A stretch of 11,741 bases of DNA from Deltaproteobacteria bacterium. Lineage in GTDB: Bacteria > Desulfobacterota > Desulfomonilia > UBA1062. Of the stretch, positions 1 to 7,048 are shown in pieces (the stretch's first letter is position 1; each line of letters starts with the position of its first letter). The translations under genes were made by a program, and so were the position numbers. The notes below the pieces were generated by a model. That model was not told where the DNA came from, ran no database searches, and saw only the letters and a list, made by a program, of their open reading frames with translations. Where the stretch lies: assembly GCA_016934135.1 (NCBI GenBank), contig JAFGTK010000295.1, positions 1 to 11,741 of the forward strand. Direction: 5' to 3'.

Positions 1-174
1 GAGAGAAGATCTGCAAGCGTGGGCCAGTACTTCATGGCCCAGGGGATAGACCGCATGCGGGTGATGACGGCCGGATACGGCGAAACCCACCCCATTGCCG
101 ACAATACAACTCCGCAGGGCAGAGAGCTCAACCGCAGGGTGGAACTTACCCTTGTACCGCTTACACAGGGCTAA
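1..174 (+). CDS. OmpA-family C-terminal domain protein (3' end only)
   Basis: Frame 1 is open from the first base to TAA at 172-174, giving the last 57 residues of a protein whose start lies outside the window. The visible part is the end of an OmpA/Pal/MotB peptidoglycan-binding domain. It shows RRSASVGQYFMAQGI (the helix normally seen as SxxRAxxVxxYL), then TAGYGETHPIADN, then GRELNRRVEL, the family's typical NRRVE ending. Such domains bind the diaminopimelate peptide of peptidoglycan and anchor an outer-membrane protein or lipoprotein to the wall. Whether this protein also has a beta-barrel or a lipid anchor cannot be seen. It converges on a second OmpA-family gene that starts at 1531 on the other strand. 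The two C-terminal domains are alike in motif but clearly different in sequence, so this is not a recent duplicate. The family call is strong; the overall architecture is unknown. Confidence 0.88.
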   Translation, partial: ERRSASVGQYFMAQGIDRMRVMTAGYGETHPIADNTTPQGRELNRRVELTLVPLTQG

Positions 175-304
175 AAATGATGGTTTAGCAAAAAGTCATA
201 TCCACCCCTGCCCTCTCCTTTAAAAGGAGAGGGAGTATTCCCGACTTTTTGCGACATCATCAGGAATTATTGCTAAACCACCATCCAATGTGGGGTTAAG
301 GCCT
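175..304. repeat. nested palindromic element between convergent OmpA genes, possible bidirectional terminator
   Basis: Three inverted repeats are nested here. The outer arms are TGGTTTAGCAA (181-191) and TTGCTAAACCA (270-280). The middle arms are GCAAAAAGTC (188-197) and GACTTTTTGC (243-252). The core is an almost perfect palindrome at 211-233 with arms CCCTCTCCTTT and AAAGGAGAGGG around one base. The outer and middle left arms share GCAA, so the two stems partly compete. Lying between two converging stop codons, the core could stop transcription from both sides, but no stem is directly followed by a clean T run. The layered structure looks more like a MITE or dispersed repeat than a simple terminator. 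The structure is seen directly; the function is inferred. Confidence 0.7.
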
Positions 305-1531
305 TTACCTGTTTACCGGTGCGAACTCCACCCTTCTGTTCAAAGTCCTTCCTTCCCGGGTATCGTTGTCTGCTACAGGCATGGAAGAACCGTATCCCTT
401 AGAAGTAAGCCGTTCAGGAGCTATCCCCTTGCTTACAAGGTAATCCAGCACAGCTCTGGCACGGCTCTCGGACAGTGCATTGTTGACATTCACCGGCCCG
501 GTGCTGTCTGTGTGGCCCTGGATTTCTATATTCATATCCGGCTTGTCTTCAAGGAACCTAGCAACGTTATCCAATACAGGATATGAATCCGTCTTTATAG
601 TTGCCTTTCCAACATCGAACTGGATGTTTCTGAAAACATAGGTCCCTCTTTCTGTTACTTCGGCGCCCATGGATTCGGCGCTGGCACATCCGTTTTTATC
701 CACAGGCGTTCCTGCGGGTGTATCCGGACACTTGTCAAGGTAATCGAGAACCCCGTCCCCGTCACTGTCCTTCGGGCAGCCTGATTTGCTCACAGCCGCA
801 CCTGCAGGCGTGGCTGGGCATTTGTCGAGATAATCCGGCACGCCGTCGCCGTCACTGTCAAGGGGGCATCCTGAACGGTCGACAGATACATTCTTCGGGG
901 TATCAGGGCATTTGTCGTTCTTGTCCGGCACGCCGTCCCCGTCGCTGTCTGTCTCGGACAGTACGGCATGTTCTCTGCCTTCAGCACGCTGAGCGCCCCC
1001 GCCGAACGGAAACAGCAGGCCAAGGGTATATCTGAGGTTATGGTTTGTTTTGCCGAAAGAGACAATGTGCCGCACATCTGCGCGCAGGGCAACAGACTCT
1101 CCCACGAAATATTTCAGGCCTGCCCCGTAGTTCATCAGTATATCCGTATCGTTGCTGTGCAGAAAGCTGTCATAATCTATGCTGATTGCTCCGATTCCTG
1201 CCGCCAGATATGGTACGAGCTTCTTCTCCGGGGTGAAATGATATAAACCGTCTATATGATACACAAGGGCCGATGCATCGAACCGCAGGTCATCCTCGGT
1301 ATCCATGGTGTTGAACATTGCCTCAATGCCCAGATTTTCGTTAATGTTGTATCCCAGGCCGATACCTACAGTCAGTTCGGAATCAAGATCCTGATCCGGG
1401 TCGAACGTGTAGCCTCCAAAGAAAAATGTCAGTCCCATGCTGCCGGCCTTATTTTCCGCCATTGACTGCCCTGGATATATGGTCATGAATATGGCCAGGA
1501 ACAGCAATATCAGTTTCGTATGCCTCCACAT
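305..1531 (-). CDS. OmpA-family outer-membrane protein: beta-barrel, three TSP3 repeats, peptidoglycan-binding domain
   Basis: A complete 408-residue outer-membrane protein. The start is the ATG at 1531 because AAGGAGGT (1536-1543) lies just upstream and a signal peptide follows at once (residues 1-25: WRHTK, a hydrophobic run, GQSMA, then ENKAG). An in-frame start further upstream at 1603 would bury the signal peptide. Residues about 26-178 look like an eight-stranded OmpA-type barrel, with alternating glycine/aromatic strands such as GIGLGYNINENLGIEAMF, ending in LLFPF. Residues 195-282 hold three thrombospondin-type-3-like calcium-binding repeats, each DSDGDGV-D--DKCP-TP------GC. Residues 298-408 are the OmpA domain, with IQFDVGKATI, IEIQGHTDSTG, SESRARAVLDYLVSKGI and NRRVEF. 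The family links outer membrane to peptidoglycan. A weak sigma70-like pair (TTGATA, 17 bases, AAATTA) lies at 1571-1599, too poor to call. Porin activity is not demonstrated. Confidence 0.93.
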   Translation of the reverse strand: MWRHTKLILLFLAIFMTIYPGQSMAENKAGSMGLTFFFGGYTFDPDQDLDSELTVGIGLGYNINENLGIEAMFNTMDTEDDLRFDASALVYHIDGLYHFTPEKKLVPYLAAGIGAISIDYDSFLHSNDTDILMNYGAGLKYFVGESVALRADVRHIVSFGKTNHNLRYTLGLLFPFGGGAQRAEGREHAVLSETDSDGDGVPDKNDKCPDTPKNVSVDRSGCPLDSDGDGVPDYLDKCPATPAGAAVSKSGCPKDSDGDGVLDYLDKCPDTPAGTPVDKNGCASAESMGAEVTERGTYVFRNIQFDVGKATIKTDSYPVLDNVARFLEDKPDMNIEIQGHTDSTGPVNVNNALSESRARAVLDYLVSKGIAPERLTSKGYGSSMPVADNDTREGRTLNRRVEFAPVNR

Positions 1532-1857
1532 TTTTACCTCCTTATCAATTTTAATCAACAACCATGGATTTAATTTAATGAGAACTGTGTCATTATCAAG
1601 CACAGAACAGTCTCAATAATATATTAACCCATGAGGTTATTGCAAAACTCTCGGACTGTCATTCCCGCGGAGGCTTCGAATCCAGTGAATACAGAGACTT
1701 CTGGGTCCCCGCCTTCGCGGGGACGACATGATTGTAGTAATTTTGCAATTGGCTCCCATGTCTTGCCGTAAATGCTTGCTTTTGTCATTCCAGCGGTTAC
1801 TACGTAACAGTATCACTCCCATTTTTATCAGCATGGTTCGAATTGAAAGGAGGAACC
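1532..1857. other. divergent intergenic region between the OmpA gene and ldh
   Basis: This 326-base stretch must hold the promoters of both flanking genes, which read away from each other. Nothing in it makes a convincing protein. It contains an AT-rich leader upstream of the OmpA gene, a MITE-like element (1639-1749), a second truncated copy of the TGTCATTCC-GCGG motif starting at 1783, and a small inverted repeat GTTAC-TAC-GTAAC at 1796-1808 that sits 50 bases before the ldh start and could be an operator. No clear sigma70 or sigma54 promoter stands out for ldh. Confidence 0.6.
1639..1749. repeat. MITE-like dispersed repeat (TCATTCCCGCGG...CGCGGGGACGACA type)
   Basis: The ends are inverted: ATTGCAAAA at 1639-1647 and TTTTGCAAT at 1741-1749. 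Inside, TGTCATTCCCGCGG (from 1657) and GTCCCCGCCTTCGCGGGGACGACA-type sequence (about 1705-1728) form the classic pattern of non-coding repeats in which the ends can pair around a central TTC-GAATCCAG segment. The right part contains its own stem, GTCCCCGC with GCGGGGAC around CTTC. Elements of this form are widely scattered in proteobacterial genomes. The copy number in this genome cannot be known from the window. Confidence 0.65.
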
Positions 1858-2808
1858 ATGAAGATCGGGATCGTCGGTGCCGGGCTCGTTGGGTCTACCT
1901 GTGCATATTCACTTGTCATGCGCGGCATTGGCCGCGAGATTGTACTGGTCGATGCAGATAAGAAACGCTCAGAAGCGCAGGCAAACGACATCTTTCATGC
2001 CGTGCCTTTTGCCCACCCGCTCAAGGTAGTCTCGGGTGAATATTCTGATCTTTCGGGCTGCCATGTGGTGATCATGGCAGCAGGGGTGAGCCAGAAGCCC
2101 GGAGAGCCGAGGATCGGCCTTCTGGGACGCAATGCTTCGGTCTTTGAAAAGGTGATCCCGCAGATCCTGCTTTATGCCCCAAATGCCATTATCGTGGTTG
2201 CCACCAACCCGGTGGATATCATGACCCACATTGCAGCATACTATGCACATAAGGCCGGGCTGCCTTCCACCCGGGTCATAGGGTCGGGCACGACGCTCGA
2301 CACTGCACGGTTTCGCACCCTTCTTGGAACCCATCTCGGGGTAGACCCGCAACACATTCACGGCTACGTCATCGGTGAACACGGACAAACAGAGGTGCTT
2401 GCCTGGTCTGCGGTCAGGGTCGGGGGCATGTCGCTGGATAATTTCTGTCGTGATCAGAACTGTTCACTGCATGATGAGGTAAAACTCGATATCGACGAGA
2501 AGGTACGAAATGCCGCCTTTCATATCATAGAAGGCAAAGGCGCCACCTATTACGGCATCGGCAGCGCTCTGGCCAGGATCGTAGACGTTATCATTCACGA
2601 CCAGCGCGCCATCCTCACCGTATGCACAAAGAAGACCGAAGTGGAAGGGATACCAGATATCACCCTGTCGCTGCCCCATATCCTGGGAGGAAACGGCATC
2701 ATCGCGACTCTTGCAATCCCGCTGTGTAATGAGGAACGTAATCTTCTCACCGCATCTGCCAGGTCCATCAGGGACACTCTGTCTGGCCTGAAGATGCCCA
2801 TCACATGA
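1858..2808 (+). CDS. ldh: L-lactate dehydrogenase (NAD-dependent LDH/MDH family)
   Basis: This 316-residue cytoplasmic enzyme should interconvert pyruvate and L-lactate with NADH. The start is the ATG at 1858, with AAAGGAGG at 1846-1853; an in-frame TTG at 1843 lies inside that site. The dinucleotide fold is GIVGAGLVGST (residues 4-14), with D32 at the end of strand 2 favouring NAD. The substrate-specificity loop reads GVSQKPGEPR (76-85). Q79 sits where lactate dehydrogenases have Gln102 and malate dehydrogenases have Arg, so lactate is preferred over malate. Other expected residues are present: R85 (Arg109), N117 in TNPVD, D148 and R151 in SGTTLDTARFR, the catalytic H175 in GEHG, and T230 in ATYYGIG. 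After GEHG the usual DSE is QTE, and GETR is GEPR, so this is a somewhat divergent branch. It stands alone, divergent from the OmpA gene and convergent with the lipoprotein gene. A related hydroxyacid dehydrogenase remains possible. Confidence 0.9.
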   Translation: MKIGIVGAGLVGSTCAYSLVMRGIGREIVLVDADKKRSEAQANDIFHAVPFAHPLKVVSGEYSDLSGCHVVIMAAGVSQKPGEPRIGLLGRNASVFEKVIPQILLYAPNAIIVVATNPVDIMTHIAAYYAHKAGLPSTRVIGSGTTLDTARFRTLLGTHLGVDPQHIHGYVIGEHGQTEVLAWSAVRVGGMSLDNFCRDQNCSLHDEVKLDIDEKVRNAAFHIIEGKGATYYGIGSALARIVDVIIHDQRAILTVCTKKTEVEGIPDITLSLPHILGGNGIIATLAIPLCNEERNLLTASARSIRDTLSGLKMPIT

Positions 2809-2845
2809 ACAGCAGAGACGTCACCTATGCAAAGGCATCATCTCT

Positions 2846-3433
2846 TCATATCCGCTTCTTCACCCACCGGATTATCGATCCGATTACAGGCAGCCTTTCG
2901 TACAGCGCAGCTGTCTCCCAGTAATCCTGGTGAAAGATCACCTTTCCGCTAGCATCAAAGCGGACATGGGACATGCCTGCCGTTTCCAGGGGGTTTTCCT
3001 TGTCCCTGTTCAGGGTGAGTTTCATGATCCAGCGGAAATAGTAATTTCCATCATTGTATGCCACATCCTGAATATCGAAGATGCACTCATGTACGGCTTC
3101 AGTGGTACCGAGAAAATACTCCTCGATATTGTCGAGGCCTCTTACCTCTCGAAATCCGTCCCTGAAATAGGCATTTTCAGCATAGACCTCTCTTACCGAG
3201 GCCCTGATACGCTCTGCAGAGAATACGGAATAGAACTCCCTGAAACCACGGATCGCCCTGTCCTCTTCAGGAGAACCGTGTTTCAGCAATTCAATGTTTC
3301 CGTGGGCGGTTTCATCGAGAACCAGATAGTAAGTGCTCATATCAAACGCCTCCTTCTTCTCCTGCGCAGCACAGCCGCAAACAAACGCCGCCAGCATACA
3401 TGAAATGATTGTCGCATATACTTTCACGATCAA
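2846..3433 (-). CDS. lipoprotein with SnoaL/NTF2-like fold, linked to a lipid-modification operon
   Basis: A 195-residue protein starting at a TTG (3433), supported by AAAGGAG at 3441-3447. Residues 1-20 are a lipoprotein signal peptide (IVKVYATII, then a hydrophobic stretch), with Cys21 in a VCGC lipobox. A charged EKKEAFD follows, so it is probably anchored in a membrane facing the periplasm. Residues about 60-185 look like a SnoaL/NTF2-like cone fold: FREFYSVF, then YAENAYFRDGFREVRGLDNIEEYF, then FRWIMKLT, then FHQDYWETAALYERLPVIG. The tail HQDYW-----Y--LP--G----W-KKRI resembles SnoaL-like proteins encoded beside CFA synthase, DUF1365 and COG2907 oxidoreductase genes in other proteobacteria (recalled, not searched). 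Those I remember lack a lipobox. It is the last gene of the minus-strand cluster, 91 bases after the fusion gene. Its role is unknown; binding a lipid intermediate is a guess. Confidence 0.72.
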   Translation of the reverse strand: MIVKVYATIISCMLAAFVCGCAAQEKKEAFDMSTYYLVLDETAHGNIELLKHGSPEEDRAIRGFREFYSVFSAERIRASVREVYAENAYFRDGFREVRGLDNIEEYFLGTTEAVHECIFDIQDVAYNDGNYYFRWIMKLTLNRDKENPLETAGMSHVRFDASGKVIFHQDYWETAALYERLPVIGSIIRWVKKRI

Positions 3434-3524
3434 GTTCCAACTCCTTTCTGCCCGGATAATGATTCAACCCGTATTCCGGATCATGCTGCATAATAAGGGG
3501 ATGTTCCTTTACAGGTGAGTAGTG

Positions 3525-5507
3525 TTATCCCGGCAGGCTCGTATTTCCCTCCCTGGCAAGAACGATCTGCAAGTTAGAGAGCACCCGCAGGGCAAACTGG
3601 GCCTCGCATATTGAGAAATAATACCTCCATTTACGCCTGAATGAGCGATCAAAGCCCATAGCAGCAATCGCCCCGTCCGCATCGATCAGACGATCGCACC
3701 ACTGCCTGAGTGTCTTTGCATAGTTCAGAGCGATGTTCTCCACGCCCTGGATCATGAGCGAGGAATGTGCAGTCATGGCATCGCACAGGGCAGTCAGCGA
3801 CGGCAGGTGACCGCCGGGGAAGATATGCTTCTTTATCCAGTTGCTCTCCTGCATATGCCTTTTGTAGCGATTGTCCGGTATGGTAATGACCTGGATCACG
3901 GCCAGGCCGTCGGGTACGAGCACGCGATCGCAGGAGGCAAAGAATGCCCCCAGATACTCGTGGCCAACAGCCTCGAGCATCTCGATTGAGACAATCCTGT
4001 CGTATAGGCCTTGAACTCTGCGGTAATCTTCGAATAAAATGTCGATGCGGTCCTCAAGCCCCTCTTCCTTCACCCTGCGCCTTGCATACTCCAACTGCTG
4101 TCTGGAGATGGTGATGCCTGTAACCCTGCAGCCTGTGCGTTTCACTGCCTCTATGGCAAAACTTCCCCAGCCGCATCCGATCTCGAGCACGTGATCCGTG
4201 CTCCTGATAGCAGCCTTGTCAATGACGGAATGAATCTTGTTCTTCTGTGCCTGTTCCAAGGTGTCATGCTCAGTAAGAAAGAGTCCGCACGAGTATGTCA
4301 TGTCTTCATCGAGAAAGGTTTTGAAGAATTTATTGCTCAGATCATAGTGATCTTCGATGTTTTTTCTGCTGCCCGGTATCGTGTTCTTCCGCAGAAGATC
4401 CATGGCATAATTACTCATTCTATATACTGCCGACAAAGCGGAATTGCCTTCGGATATGGCACTCCTGTTGTCGATAAGAACCTTGTAGAGACCCACCAGG
4501 TCGCCTGTGTCCCAGTATCCGTCCATGAATGTCTCTCCAAAGCCCACATCTCCCCCAAAGAGCACCCTGGGATAGAACCTGTTGTCATTGATCATGATCC
4601 TGCCTGCGTGCCCGGCTTCTTTATCACCAAAGGACTTAACTGCGCCGTCGGTCTGAACGATCTCCAGGCTTCCTTTGCTGATGCCTACAAGAAGTTTTTC
4701 AAGGGCATTCATACACTGTTTCTGCAGCAGCGTGGGTGGTATCTTCCGGATCGTCATGGTGCTGACAGGAGCAGGCTTGTCATACATGTTCAGTTTTTTT
4801 GAGAAATGGAGCTTCGCTGCCTCGATATATATCCTCGGCATAGTCAGGTGAGGGATGAACGGATGCCTGAACAGGATAAGGGCCTGGTTCATGAGCGTAA
4901 GTTCCCGGGCCTTTCCGAAGAGTTTTGCACCAAAGACAGTCTCATCTGAGCGGTGCAGGTCCACATGGATATCGATCTCCTGGCCGGTGCCTGAAAAGCT
5001 CATCTCATACCTTCCCTGCAGATCATTGAACGGCGATACATGAAAGGCCTTGTCAATCCTGCATAACACAGGGTATTCACCTGGGGATGCCTCGTTCTTC
5101 ATCACATAAACGTGACGCTCTCCATAGGTATTGTTCACCTCGGCGACCATACAGACAACCTTGTTATCCGAAGACAAACAGTAGTAGAAGCTCACCGGGT
5201 TGAATACTCGGGAAAGGAATCTGGCCGACGTTATCATGACAACCCGTGCGATATGCTCAGCAAAGCCGGAATCCTGAAGATGACGAAGCACTTTTTCCCT
5301 GATGGAGCCGGGACCGTCTTGGAGAAAGTCGCTGTCATACAGCGAAACGATGCAGTACCGGTTGTAGCCGAAAAGGGGGATGCTCTTATCCAGATATTCA
5401 AGTTCATCCAGATCAAAACAGTAGAAATACAATGGATAGCTGAGCCTGTGCCATACCGGCTTATAACGGATATGCTCTATGTATCCTTCGTATATCTTCG
5501 ATCTCAT
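3525..5507 (-). CDS. DUF1365 / cyclopropane-fatty-acid-synthase-type methyltransferase fusion
   Basis: One unbroken frame of 660 residues joins two proteins normally encoded separately. Residues 1-about 240 are a DUF1365 (COG3496) domain: HIRYKPVWHRLSYPLY, NPVSFYYC (103-110), EVNNTYGERHVYV (123-135) and KAFHVSPF (153-160). Residues about 255-655 are a CFA-type SAM-dependent methyltransferase (COG2230): HYDLSNKFF (387-395), MTYSCG (403-408), the SAM motif VLEIGCGWGSFA (440-451), GITISRQQ, SIEMLEAVG (507-515) and KKHIFPGGHLPS (559-570). The family transfers a methylene or methyl group from SAM to the double bond of phospholipid acyl chains at the membrane. Neither internal Met at the junction (241, 251) has a ribosome-binding site, which supports a real fusion. 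The ATG overlaps the upstream stop in ATGA, so translation is coupled to the FAD oxidoreductase. The exact product (cyclopropane, methyl-branched or furan acid) cannot be told from sequence. Confidence 0.92.
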   Translation of the reverse strand: MRSKIYEGYIEHIRYKPVWHRLSYPLYFYCFDLDELEYLDKSIPLFGYNRYCIVSLYDSDFLQDGPGSIREKVLRHLQDSGFAEHIARVVMITSARFLSRVFNPVSFYYCLSSDNKVVCMVAEVNNTYGERHVYVMKNEASPGEYPVLCRIDKAFHVSPFNDLQGRYEMSFSGTGQEIDIHVDLHRSDETVFGAKLFGKARELTLMNQALILFRHPFIPHLTMPRIYIEAAKLHFSKKLNMYDKPAPVSTMTIRKIPPTLLQKQCMNALEKLLVGISKGSLEIVQTDGAVKSFGDKEAGHAGRIMINDNRFYPRVLFGGDVGFGETFMDGYWDTGDLVGLYKVLIDNRSAISEGNSALSAVYRMSNYAMDLLRKNTIPGSRKNIEDHYDLSNKFFKTFLDEDMTYSCGLFLTEHDTLEQAQKNKIHSVIDKAAIRSTDHVLEIGCGWGSFAIEAVKRTGCRVTGITISRQQLEYARRRVKEEGLEDRIDILFEDYRRVQGLYDRIVSIEMLEAVGHEYLGAFFASCDRVLVPDGLAVIQVITIPDNRYKRHMQESNWIKKHIFPGGHLPSLTALCDAMTAHSSLMIQGVENIALNYAKTLRQWCDRLIDADGAIAAMGFDRSFRRKWRYYFSICEAQFALRVLSNLQIVLAREGNTSLPG

Positions 5508-6778
5508 AGCTCTATCCCGAATTTTTCCGCAATCTCGACAGCAGACCTCACTGCATCTTCATGAAAACCATAGCCGAGATACGCACCGCAGAAAAACGTG
5601 TTTCCAGTTCCGTTCAGCTCTCTCAGAGAATCCTGGCCGGCAAAGGCATCGAACGTATACAAGGGGTGGGTATAAAGCATTTCCTTGATGACCTGTTCGG
5701 AAGGAATCTCCCTGTCGGTATTGAGAGTAACACAGTAGTGCCGCCTGGTTCTCAGGTTCTGAAGGCGGTTCATGTAGTAGGTCAGACTCACGGGCGAGCC
5801 CCATGCCGCTTCATATGAACGGATATAGTTCCACGAAGACCACACCCGCGGATCCGGCGGCAGGAAGGTCGTGTCAGTGTGAAGAACAGTCCTGTTCTTT
5901 GAATAATGCCACAGTGACAACAGCCGTTCTTCCTCGTCGGACGGATCTTCAAGCAGAGACAATGCCTCGTCCGCGTGGGCCGCGATCACGACCTTGTCAA
6001 AGGTCTCTTTTGCGCCGTCGAAAGTTCGCACATCGACGCCCTCTTTTGTCCTCCTTATACTTTTAACCGGTCTGCTTTCCCATACCGTGCCCTGAAATTC
6101 GCGCAGAAAAGCCTTAACATAGGAATGGGACCCTCCCACGATTGTATACCATTGGGGATGCCGCTCAATGGAGAACAGATCATGATTCGCAAAGAAACGG
6201 GCAAAGGTTTCCATGGGGAAATCGAACATCCTCACATCCGGGGTGGACCATACCGCTGCTGAAACAGGCAGCAGGTAGTCTTCGATAAAGCGCCTGTTAT
6301 ACCGGTGGCTCTTGAGATATTCACCCATGGTGAACCCTTTGAGGGCACCTTTTTCAAGCAGCCGTGGAGTTGTCCGGTTGAATGAGAGTATCCCGAAGAA
6401 CATCTGCCAGAATAAGGGGTTCAAAATATTTCTTCTCTGAGAAAAAAACGTATTTATCGTATCCGTTCCATAACAGAGTTTTGTTGCCCTGCAGAAGCAA
6501 GAAAATGTCATGGAACTTTTCTGCTTTTCAACTCCAAGCTGTGAGAGAAACCGGATGAAGTTCGGATAGGTTTTTTCATTGAACACGATAAACCCTGTAT
6601 CTACAGGTGTTCCCGCATCCTCTCCCTCCCTGATGACAATGGTGTGTGTATGGCCCCCGATATAATCGTTTTTTTCATACAGCGTAACACTGTTCTTTCG
6701 CTGCAGCAGATATGCGGCCACAATGCCGGCAACCCCGGCACCGACAACGGCGATCTTCAAACCTTCAGACTTTTTCAT
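5504..6778 (-). CDS. FAD-dependent oxidoreductase, amine-oxidase-like (COG2907 type)
   Basis: A 424-residue flavoprotein. The start is the ATG at 6778, with GGGAGG at 6785-6790; the fold begins directly after it, and an upstream in-frame start adds 17 residues of no family character. Residues 8-35 form the Rossmann FAD site: KIAVVGAGVAGIVAA, with E35 ending strand 2. Then come GGHTHT (41-46), a flavin-contacting loop, and PVDTGFIVFNEKTYPNF (58-74). The C-terminal flavin motif is FFCGAYLGYGFHEDAV (395-410). It resembles predicted NAD/FAD-binding proteins that almost always sit beside DUF1365 and CFA-synthase genes, as here. This is the first gene of the operon and shares a 4-base ATGA overlap with the fusion. 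It probably oxidises, desaturates or isomerises an acyl chain that the methyltransferase also uses, but the substrate is unknown. Carotenoid/phytoene desaturases share the fold, yet the neighbourhood argues against that. Confidence 0.9.
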   Translation of the reverse strand: MKKSEGLKIAVVGAGVAGIVAAYLLQRKNSVTLYEKNDYIGGHTHTIVIREGEDAGTPVDTGFIVFNEKTYPNFIRFLSQLGVEKQKSSMTFSCFCRATKLCYGTDTINTFFSQRRNILNPLFWQMFFGILSFNRTTPRLLEKGALKGFTMGEYLKSHRYNRRFIEDYLLPVSAAVWSTPDVRMFDFPMETFARFFANHDLFSIERHPQWYTIVGGSHSYVKAFLREFQGTVWESRPVKSIRRTKEGVDVRTFDGAKETFDKVVIAAHADEALSLLEDPSDEEERLLSLWHYSKNRTVLHTDTTFLPPDPRVWSSWNYIRSYEAAWGSPVSLTYYMNRLQNLRTRRHYCVTLNTDREIPSEQVIKEMLYTHPLYTFDAFAGQDSLRELNGTGNTFFCGAYLGYGFHEDAVRSAVEIAEKFGIEL

Positions 6779-6784
6779 TCTTTT

Positions 6785-6829
6785 CCTCCCTATAGTAAAT
6801 AGTAATAAGTTTCTTTTTGCCAGAATCAA
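6785..6829 (-). promoter_or_regulatory. possible weak sigma70 promoter and ribosome-binding site of the lipid operon
   Basis: Reading the minus strand, TTGATT (6824-6829) and TATTAC (6802-6807) are 16 bases apart, each matching four of six consensus bases. They are followed by the ribosome-binding site GGGAGG (6785-6790), six bases before the ATG at 6778. The implied leader is very short. The ribosome-binding site is firm; the promoter is a guess. Confidence 0.3.
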
Positions 6830-6966
6830 TAAAACCTGCTGGTATTAACGAAAGATTTACCCGAGTTGAGGCGTAAACCAGGTGATCTTCTCAAAGAGAG
6901 ACAAGGGTTACCTTTAAATTAAGACTGAATTAAAATTGCATCATGCGTTTTATATGGATTAACCAT

Positions 6967-6990
6967 GCAGGAGCCGGTTCAGCGGCAACC
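6967..6990 (-). repeat. single REP-like unit
   Basis: GCAGGAGCCGGTTCAGCGGC followed by AACC matches the second arm at 7095-7120 (GTAGGAGCCGGTTTAGCGGC followed by GACC) with few differences. No inverted partner sits next to it, so it is a lone copy of the same family. Confidence 0.6.
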
Positions 6991-7048
6991 TCACCTTAAT
7001 CCACTCCGCTTAATCCTCTCTTTAACTTGATCCAAATCCCATGTCCTT

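Noticed and set aside
211..233. Simple intrinsic terminator
   Set aside because: The stem is strong but no T run directly follows on either strand, and it is nested in larger inverted repeats, so a dispersed element fits better.
1969..2388. 139-codon frame antisense to ldh
   Set aside because: Opposite-strand shadow of a conserved enzyme gene with no independent coding evidence.
4750..4790. Internal start splitting the DUF1365-CFA fusion into two genes
   Set aside because: The Met codons at residues 241 and 251 lack upstream ribosome-binding sites and the frame is continuous.
4191..4802. 203-codon frame antisense to the CFA domain
   Set aside because: Mirror of a strongly conserved coding region; no ribosome-binding site or recognisable domain.
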